NCBI RefSeq assembly: GCF_025822605.1
Contig: NZ_JACKTY010000012.1
Coordinates: 1-64,000 of the forward strand
Length of the DNA: 64,000 bases
From: Mycolicibacterium komossense
Lineage (GTDB): Bacteria > Actinomycetota > Actinomycetes > Mycobacteriales > Mycobacteriaceae
Direction of reading: 5' to 3'
Shown: positions 58,626-64,000 of the stretch, one piece after another
Layout of the letters: every line of letters starts with the position of its first letter
How positions within the stretch are numbered: the first letter of the stretch is position 1
Notes under the pieces: model-generated
The model's input: only the letters and a program-made list of their open reading frames with translations
Databases searched by the model: none
What the model was told of the DNA's origin: nothing
Made by a program: the position numbers and the translations under genes

Positions 58626-59777
58626 GTGGCACGCGATTACTACGGTCTGCTCGGCGTGAGCAAGGGCGCGAGCGATTCGGAGCTCAAACGCGCCTACCGC
58701 AAGCTGGCTCGCGAGCTGCATCCTGACGTCAACCCCGACGAAGGAGCCCAGGCCAGGTTCAAGGAGATCTCCGCCGCCTACGAGGTGCTCAGTGACCCGG
58801 AGAAGCGGCGCATCGTCGACCTCGGTGGAGACCCGCTGGAGAACGCCGCGGCCAACGGCGGTGGCTTTTCGGGTGGCTTCGGCGGTCTGGGTGACGTCTT
58901 CGAGGCATTCTTCGGCGGCGGCGCGGCGTCGCGGGGCCCGACCGGCCGGGTGCGCCCCGGTTCCGACTCGCTGCTGCGGATGCGGCTTGACCTGACCGAA
59001 TGCGCTACCGGTGTCACCAAACAGGTCACTGTCGATACCGCGATCCTCTGCGATAAATGCCAGGGCAAGGGCACCAACGGCGATTCCACCCCGGTGTCCT
59101 GCGACACCTGCGACGGCCGCGGTGAGGTGCAGAGCGTGCAGCGGTCACTGCTCGGCCAGGTGATGACGTCGCGGCCGTGCCCGACCTGCCGCGGTGTCGG
59201 TGAGGTTATTCCCGATCCGTGTCACCGCTGCGGCGGCGACGGTCGGGTTCGGGCCCGGCGCGATATCAGCGTGAAGATCCCAGCGGGTGTCGGCGACGGG
59301 ATGCGCGTTCGGCTGGCCTCCCAGGGTGAGGTCGGCGCGGGCGGCGGCCCGGCTGGTGACCTGTACGTCGAGGTCCACGAGCAGGCCCACGACATCTTCA
59401 TCCGGGACACCGACGACCTGCACTTCACCGTCGAGGTACCGATGGTCGACGCCGCCCTGGGGACCACGGTCACTGTTGATGCCATTCTCGACGGCCTCAC
59501 CGAGATCACCATCCCGCCGGGCACCCAGCCGGGCTCAGTCACCACCCTGCGTGGGCACGGAATGCCCCATCTGCGCTCGGGGGTGCGCGGTGATCTGCAC
59601 GCCCACATCGACGTCGTCGTACCGGCGCGGCTCGACAGCCAGGACACCGAACTACTGCGCCAGCTCAAGGCCCATCGCAGCCGCGACGTGGCCGAGGTCA
59701 AGTCCACGCATGCGACCGCCGGCGCTGCCAACGGCGGCATCTTCAGCCGACTACGTGAGACCTTCAGCGGGCGCTGA
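58626..59777 (+). CDS. dnaJ2: Chaperone protein DnaJ2
   Basis: This 383-residue protein starts at GTG 58626 ([20 protein letters not shown]). The J domain has HPD in [13 protein letters not shown], followed by a G/F region ([20 protein letters not shown]), four zinc repeats ([32 protein letters not shown]) and two C-terminal peptide-binding domains. It stimulates DnaK. As in other mycobacteria it is paired with hrcA, rather than the dnaJ1 next to dnaK. Confidence 0.96.
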   Translation: MARDYYGLLGVSKGASDSELKRAYRKLARELHPDVNPDEGAQARFKEISAAYEVLSDPEKRRIVDLGGDPLENAAANGGGFSGGFGGLGDVFEAFFGGGAASRGPTGRVRPGSDSLLRMRLDLTECATGVTKQVTVDTAILCDKCQGKGTNGDSTPVSCDTCDGRGEVQSVQRSLLGQVMTSRPCPTCRGVGEVIPDPCHRCGGDGRVRARRDISVKIPAGVGDGMRVRLASQGEVGAGGGPAGDLYVEVHEQAHDIFIRDTDDLHFTVEVPMVDAALGTTVTVDAILDGLTEITIPPGTQPGSVTTLRGHGMPHLRSGVRGDLHAHIDVVVPARLDSQDTELLRQLKAHRSRDVAEVKSTHATAGAANGGIFSRLRETFSGR

Positions 59778-59786
59778 GCGCGCCTG

Positions 59787-60533
59787 ATGTCCGGGCCGCT
59801 GTTCTTCATCGACTGGGTGCCCGACGAGGGTGCACTCGCCGTCCTCGACGGTGACGAAGGTTTCCACGCCGCGTCGGTCCGCCGGATCCGGGTCGGCGAG
59901 CGTCTTGTGCTCGGTGACGGAGCGGGCGAGTTGGCCGAGTGCGTGGTCGAGGAGACGACCAAGCAGAGTCTGTCCGCGCGCGTCGTTTCCCGCTGGGCCG
60001 CGGTGGCGCCGCAGCCTCCGGTGACCGTCGTGCAGGCGATCCCCAAAGCTGAACGTGCCGAGCTGGCAATCGAATTGGCGACCGAAGCGGGCGCGGACGC
60101 CTTCCTGGCGTGGCAGGCGTCGCGCTGCGTGGCCCGCTGGGACGGCCCCAAAGCCGACAAGGGCCTGCGCCGCTGGCGGGCGGTGGCGCGCTCGGCGGCC
60201 CGGCAGTCGCGGCGCGGCTTCATCCCGGGCGTCGACGGCGTGCTGTCGACCGCAGCGCTGGCGCAACGGATCCGCGATGACGTGGCCAGGGGAGCGCTGG
60301 TGCTGGCGCTGCACGAATCGGCCGCTGTTCCGCTCACGGAACATCCAGTGGCAGAGGCTGATTCGCTGGTCCTGGTGGTCGGCCCCGAGGGGGGTATCAC
60401 CGATGAGGAGATCGCCGCGTTCACCGCGGCGGGCGCGCATGCCGTCCGCCTCGGTCCGACCGTGCTGCGTACCTCGACCGCCGCGGCGGTGGCTCTCGGC
60501 GCGCTGGGTGTGCTGACGTCGCGCTGGCGCTAG
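59787..60533 (+). CDS. rsmE: 16S rRNA (uracil1498-N3)-methyltransferase
   Basis: This 248-residue SPOUT methyltransferase shows the PUA-like N-terminus ([20 protein letters not shown]), then [34 protein letters not shown], and the knotted SAM-binding end [16 protein letters not shown] with [17 protein letters not shown]. It methylates U1498 of 16S rRNA. It follows dnaJ2 by 9 bp, as in M. tuberculosis. Confidence 0.95.
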   Translation: MSGPLFFIDWVPDEGALAVLDGDEGFHAASVRRIRVGERLVLGDGAGELAECVVEETTKQSLSARVVSRWAAVAPQPPVTVVQAIPKAERAELAIELATEAGADAFLAWQASRCVARWDGPKADKGLRRWRAVARSAARQSRRGFIPGVDGVLSTAALAQRIRDDVARGALVLALHESAAVPLTEHPVAEADSLVLVVGPEGGITDEEIAAFTAAGAHAVRLGPTVLRTSTAAAVALGALGVLTSRWR

Positions 60534-60549
60534 CTGCGCGGCGATCAAC

Positions 60550-60570
60550 GCACATCACCCTGATATGTGC
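60550..60570. terminator. Weak hairpin between convergent rsmE and aminotransferase genes
   Basis: gcacat (60550-60555) pairs with atgtgc (60565-60570) around 9 bases; the stem is short, so termination activity is uncertain. Confidence 0.35.
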
Positions 60571-61845
60571 TCAGCCCTGGGTGAACTCGGACAGGGCGGC
60601 GTCGAAACGCTTCACCGTTTCGTCGACATCGTCGATGGTGTGCGCAGCCGACACATACCAGATGCCGCGGTAGGCAACCCAGATCCCGGACGTGATGAGT
60701 TGGTTCGCGAATCGCCCATAGCGCCGATCGTCGATGGCCTGCAGCTGTGGGTAACGGGTGATGGGTTCGGCGCCGGAGTCGAATCGGGCGTGGAAAGCCA
60801 TCGGGAGGCCCTGGAATCTGATGGGTACGTCGTGGTGATCCACCAGCGCCGTCAGGGCCTCGATGAGGGCGCTACCGACCGTTTCGACGTGCCGGTAGAC
60901 ACTGCGGTCTTCGAGCTCGTCGAGCGAGGCCAACACCGCTGCCGAGGCTATGGTGTTGCCGTTGAAAGTGCCTGCGTGGGTCAGCGCGCCGGTGGCGACG
61001 TCGGCGAACAACTCGTGTCGTCCGACCAGCGCGGCACAGGGCCACCCTGCGGCCATCGCCTTGCCGTAGACAGCCAGATCCGGTGTGACACCGAAGAGTT
61101 CGGCGGCACCCCCGAGTGACACCCGAAATCCGGAGATGGTCTCATCGAAGATCAGCACGATGCCTGCTCTGCTGCACAGATCGCGTACATGCTGCAGATA
61201 GCCCTCAGCCGGGACGATGGCGCCGGCGTTGAGCATCATCGGCTCCATCACGACGGCGGCGATGGTGTCACCATGTTCGGCGAGGGTCGCGGCGAACGCT
61301 TCGGCGTCGTTCCATTCGATGGTCACCGTGGGGTCGAGGGCGTCGGCGATTTGTCCGAGGCTGCCCGGCAGGGCCTGGGCGCCGTCGGAACGGATCTGGA
61401 TGTTGTCGAACCAGCCGTGATAGTGCCCGTGGAAACGCAGGATGGAGCGGCGGCCCGTCGCGTTGCGGGCGATGCGCATTGCCGCTTGGATCATCTCACT
61501 GCTGGAACTGCCGAAGCGTAGCTGGTCGGCCCATGGCAGGACGGCCAGGATGCGTTCGGCGGCTTCGATCTCGCGGCGATGGGTGGCCGCGTAGATGATG
61601 CCATCGTGTTGGGCGGCAACGATTTTCTCCACCACGCGAGGCGGGGCGTAACCGAGGAAGTTGGGTCCTTGACCGAGCAGATAGTCGAGGTATTCGGTGC
61701 CGTCGGCATCCCAGAGCCGGCAGCCCCTGGCCCGTTCGACGATCAGGTGCGGGTTGAGCAGGCGGGTGTTGCTGCTGACGCCGCCTGCCAGCACGCGCTT
61801 GGCTCTCTGCTGTAGGTCGTGTTGGGTTGTGGTGGCGGCACTCAT
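60571..61845 (-). CDS. Class III aminotransferase, glutamate-1-semialdehyde-aminomutase-like
   Basis: This 424-residue PLP enzyme starts at 61845 after an aggaga site. Markers are RVLAGGVSSNTRLLNPHLIV, the phosphate loop FGSSSSEMIQAAMRIARNAT, FHGHYHGWFDN, FDETISGFRVSLGGAAELFG and the PLP lysine in AVYGKAMAAGWPCAALVG. It resembles HemL, but in this operon with an amidohydrolase, an aldo/keto reductase and a sugar mutarotase-like protein it more likely transaminates a sugar- or keto-acid. True hemL is expected elsewhere in the genome. Confidence 0.85.
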   Translation of the reverse strand: MSAATTTQHDLQQRAKRVLAGGVSSNTRLLNPHLIVERARGCRLWDADGTEYLDYLLGQGPNFLGYAPPRVVEKIVAAQHDGIIYAATHRREIEAAERILAVLPWADQLRFGSSSSEMIQAAMRIARNATGRRSILRFHGHYHGWFDNIQIRSDGAQALPGSLGQIADALDPTVTIEWNDAEAFAATLAEHGDTIAAVVMEPMMLNAGAIVPAEGYLQHVRDLCSRAGIVLIFDETISGFRVSLGGAAELFGVTPDLAVYGKAMAAGWPCAALVGRHELFADVATGALTHAGTFNGNTIASAAVLASLDELEDRSVYRHVETVGSALIEALTALVDHHDVPIRFQGLPMAFHARFDSGAEPITRYPQLQAIDDRRYGRFANQLITSGIWVAYRGIWYVSAAHTIDDVDETVKRFDAALSEFTQG

Positions 61846-62708
61846 TGCTGGTCTCCTGGGCTGGCGTCGGGGGGCTGATAGAAACGCAAGGCGTTGTCGT
61901 TGAGAATGTTTCGGCGCTCGCCGTCGCTGAGGGCGAGTAGACTGCGGTTCGCTGCGGCCAGCACCTGGGTGTAGCTCGCGGCTAGTTCGCAGACCGGCCA
62001 GTCGGAGCCGAACATCAGCCGCTGAGCGCTGAATGAGCGGATCAGGTGTTCGACGTACGGCTGCAGGTCCGTGGGCGTCCAGCTGGTCCAGGACGCTTCG
62101 GTGACCAGCCCTGAGAGCTTGCACCAGACGTTCGGGTTCAGCGCCAGGTCGCTGATGCCGTCGGCCCAGTCCTGGTGCCAGCCTTGGGCGATCGGAGGTT
62201 TGGCGCCGTGGTCGACGACGAAGCGCAGCTGTGGGTGGCGACGCGCCAGAGCGTTTGCGGCGCCGAGTTCACGGGTGGTGATCTCCAGATCGAAGGTCAA
62301 TCCTCGATCGGTGAGTGCTCGCAGGGCGGTGTCGACGTCATCGCGGAGCAGCCAGTGTGGGTCGGGTTCGTCTGCGACACCGTGGCGCAGACCGACTAGG
62401 TGTTGCCCACCGGGGCCGGTCCGCAGCATGTCGATCTGGGCGGCGGCATCGGGGGCGGTCAGATCGGCCCACCCAACCACTCCGACGATTGTCGTTGTGC
62501 GGGTGCATAATTCGAGCAGCTCGACGGTCTCGGCGAGATCGGCCCTGACCTGTACGACGATGGTTGCGCTGACACCGGCGGCGCGCAGCTGCGGGAGTAG
62601 ATCGGCCAGGTCGTAACGTCGGCGTAGCACGGCGAAATCCCCAGTCATCCAGGGGTATTCGCCGACGGCGGGGTCCCACAGGTGGTGGTGGGCGTCGACG
62701 ATGGTCAC
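61842..62708 (-). CDS. Amidohydrolase-2 family lactonase (L-fuconolactonase type)
   Basis: This 288-residue TIM-barrel hydrolase has IVDAHHHLWDP at the N-terminus (HxH metal site), FVVDHGAKPPIAQGWHQDWA in the middle, and RLMFGSDWPVCELAASYTQV near the end (Asp ligand). This profile is that of L-fuconolactone and L-rhamnono-lactone hydrolases of COG3618. It overlaps the genes on both sides by 4 bp. With the aldo/keto reductase it would form sugar to lactone to acid steps. Confidence 0.88.
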   Translation of the reverse strand: MTIVDAHHHLWDPAVGEYPWMTGDFAVLRRRYDLADLLPQLRAAGVSATIVVQVRADLAETVELLELCTRTTTIVGVVGWADLTAPDAAAQIDMLRTGPGGQHLVGLRHGVADEPDPHWLLRDDVDTALRALTDRGLTFDLEITTRELGAANALARRHPQLRFVVDHGAKPPIAQGWHQDWADGISDLALNPNVWCKLSGLVTEASWTSWTPTDLQPYVEHLIRSFSAQRLMFGSDWPVCELAASYTQVLAAANRSLLALSDGERRNILNDNALRFYQPPDASPGDQQ

Positions 62709-63718
62709 GGGTCGGCGGGTGTCGGTGCGTCGGCGGCGATCAGCTGCTCGGCCTTGAGGTCATCCCACAGTTCGGGGGGAATCGGCTGGTCGAACAACGT
62801 CGCGTTCTCGGTGATCTCAGCGCGGCTGCGGGCCCCGGTGAGCACCGCCGCGATGGCGGGGTGGCCCATGGGGAACTGCAAGGCGGCGGCTTTGAGCGGG
62901 ACATCGTGGCGTTGACAGAGGGCGGCCAACTGCCGGGCGCGGGCGATCAGGTCAGGCGGTGCGGGGTCATAGTTGTAACGGGCGCCGGGGCCGGCATCGG
63001 CCAACAGGCCGCTGTTGAACACGCCCCCGGCGACGACGGCGATGCCGCGCTGAGCGCACAGCGGTAGGAAAGACTGCAGCGCAGCCTGTTCCATCAGGGT
63101 GTACCGGCCGGCGAGCAGGAACAGGTCCGGATCGGATTCCCGGGCGAACCGCTCCAGCGCCGCGGTCTGATTCATCCCGGCGCCGATCGCACTGACGACC
63201 TTCTGCTCACGCAGTTCGATCAAGGCGGGGAATGCGGTGGCCAAGGCCTCGTCGACATAGTCGTCAGGATCGTGGACCAGCGCGATGTCCAGGCGGTCGG
63301 TACCCAGCCTGGTCAGGCTTTCCTCGATGGACCGCAGCACCCCGTCGCGGGAGTAGTCGTAGACGGTGGCCACGTCGGGGGCGCCGGCGTCGTACGGGCG
63401 GCCGGTGGAGTCGTAGTCGTCGGGGTGCTGTGGTGCGTCGGCGCGTAACAGTCGGCCGACCTTGCTGGACAGCACGTAGTCGTCGCGGGGGTAGCCCGCC
63501 AGGCCGCGGCCCAGGCGGACCTCGCCATTACCGCGCCCGTATTGCGGGGCAGCGTCGAAGTAGCGCAATCCCAGTGCCCAGGCCGCCTCGACCGTGTCCT
63601 GCGCGGTCTCGTCGCTGACTTCGGTGTACATCCCGGCGATCGCGGTGGCCCCGAAGCCCAGTGCCGTCACGGTCACCGGCGTCCGGCCCAGTCGGACCGG
63701 GGTGTCGTGCGCCGTCAT
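62705..63718 (-). CDS. Aldo/keto reductase, L-fucose/D-threo-aldose dehydrogenase type
   Basis: This 337-residue enzyme has GLRYFDAAPQYGRGNGEVRL (catalytic Asp and Tyr), SSKVGRLL (Lys), GTDRLDIALVHDPDDYVDEA (His) and an NAD(P)-binding end with GARSRAEITEN. It fits the AKR group that oxidises L-fucose or D-arabinose to lactones with NAD(P). The start at 63718 overlaps the next gene's stop (ATGA). The lactone would be opened by the amidohydrolase downstream. Confidence 0.88.
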   Translation of the reverse strand: MTAHDTPVRLGRTPVTVTALGFGATAIAGMYTEVSDETAQDTVEAAWALGLRYFDAAPQYGRGNGEVRLGRGLAGYPRDDYVLSSKVGRLLRADAPQHPDDYDSTGRPYDAGAPDVATVYDYSRDGVLRSIEESLTRLGTDRLDIALVHDPDDYVDEALATAFPALIELREQKVVSAIGAGMNQTAALERFARESDPDLFLLAGRYTLMEQAALQSFLPLCAQRGIAVVAGGVFNSGLLADAGPGARYNYDPAPPDLIARARQLAALCQRHDVPLKAAALQFPMGHPAIAAVLTGARSRAEITENATLFDQPIPPELWDDLKAEQLIAADAPTPADP

Positions 63719-64000
63719 CGGACAGACCCGTCGGGGCGCAGTTCGGTGACGGTGTCGACTCCGTCGTAGAACGCGGCGACGACCTCGGTGGTCTGCGTGG
63801 CACCGGGATCCAGCAACCGGGCCCGGCCGGCGGCGACAGCTTCGTCCAGTGGGCTGGGGTAGCCGGTCCAGGGTTCGATCAGAGCCTGGTGATAGCCGCG
63901 CCATCCGCCGTAGACCAGGCAGAACCATACGACCGGGAACAGCTCGTGGTCGAAGCACAGGCCGAAGCCGCGGCGATCGGCGGTGTCGGTGGCGGCGACC
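63715..64000 (-). CDS. C-terminal part of a sugar mutarotase-like protein (partial)
   Basis: About 94 residues are visible to the TGA at 63717-63715; the gene continues past the window. The visible part ELFPVVWFCLVYGGWRGYHQ followed by ALIEPWTGYPSPLDEAVAAG and PGATQTTEVVAAFYDGVDTV resembles the end of aldose-1-epimerase or DUF4432-type sugar-binding beta-sandwich proteins (Glu in LIEPWTG at the active-site position). It fits the sugar operon that follows. Confidence 0.65.
   Translation of the reverse strand, partial: VAATDTADRRGFGLCFDHELFPVVWFCLVYGGWRGYHQALIEPWTGYPSPLDEAVAAGRARLLDPGATQTTEVVAAFYDGVDTVTELRPDGSVR

Overview
The window reads as chromosomal DNA of an actinobacterium, most probably a fast-growing mycobacterium (Mycolicibacterium-like). 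It has high GC with strong GC3 in real genes, many GTG starts, ATGA/GTGA stop-start overlaps, WhiB and ANTAR proteins, a Family 2A encapsulin very close to the mycobacterial MMP-I protein, and gene orders known from M. tuberculosis: cysE-cysK; subI-cysT-cysW-cysA beside a GH15 trehalase-like gene; che1-cysH-sirA beside hemW; hrcA-dnaJ2-rsmE. The species call is an inference.

Layout. 1-4.2 kb: end of a 13E12/DUF222 HNH gene, a frame-broken ORF, cupin, GAF, SDR and old-yellow-enzyme genes. 4.3-18.7 kb: first organosulfur scavenging block, with two NtaA/DszA-type flavin monooxygenases, a DszC/SfnB-type flavoprotein, APC permeases, GNAT, cysE/cysK, a decayed rhodanese gene, a WhiB gene coupled to a monooxygenase, and an HxlR/MFS divergent pair with a nested palindromic operator. 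18.7-25.3 kb: encapsulin plus cargo cysteine desulfurase, divergent from a leaderless poly-Cys leader peptide, a cysteine-free thioester-domain-like protein and a styrene-monooxygenase-like flavoprotein. 25.5-31.6 kb: Ssu-type ABC importer, third monooxygenase, and an AprA/FrdA-like flavoprotein with a two-cluster ferredoxin. 31.7-41.4 kb: Cys-rich leader, Dpp/Opp-type ABC importer, fourth monooxygenase, second DszC-like enzyme, and a YeiH-type transporter. 41.4-55.7 kb: trehalase-like GH15, poly-Cys leader and the sulfate ABC importer, a zinc-ribbon membrane protein with a sedolisin protease, then che1-cysH-sirA behind a third clear Cys leader. 55.8-60.5 kb: hemW, a short repeat array, hrcA, dnaJ2, rsmE. 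60.6-64 kb: probable sugar-catabolic operon, cut by the window end.

How it works together (inference). The window is a sulfur-supply region. Sulfate is imported by SubI-CysTWA and reduced by CysH and SirA, with sirohydrochlorin/siroheme chelation by Che1. Sulfide is captured by CysE/CysK. Organosulfur compounds are imported by Ssu- and Dpp-type transporters and opened by FMN/flavin monooxygenases. Stored or surplus cysteine sulfur may be mobilised by the encapsulated desulfurase. At least four, possibly six, small ORFs rich in Cys codons lie directly before sulfur genes, so ribosome stalling at Cys codons during cysteine starvation probably switches the region on as one regulon. The most unusual element is a large protein behind such a leader that contains no cysteine, keeps the thioester-domain Gln motif, and has Ser where the thioester Cys is expected.
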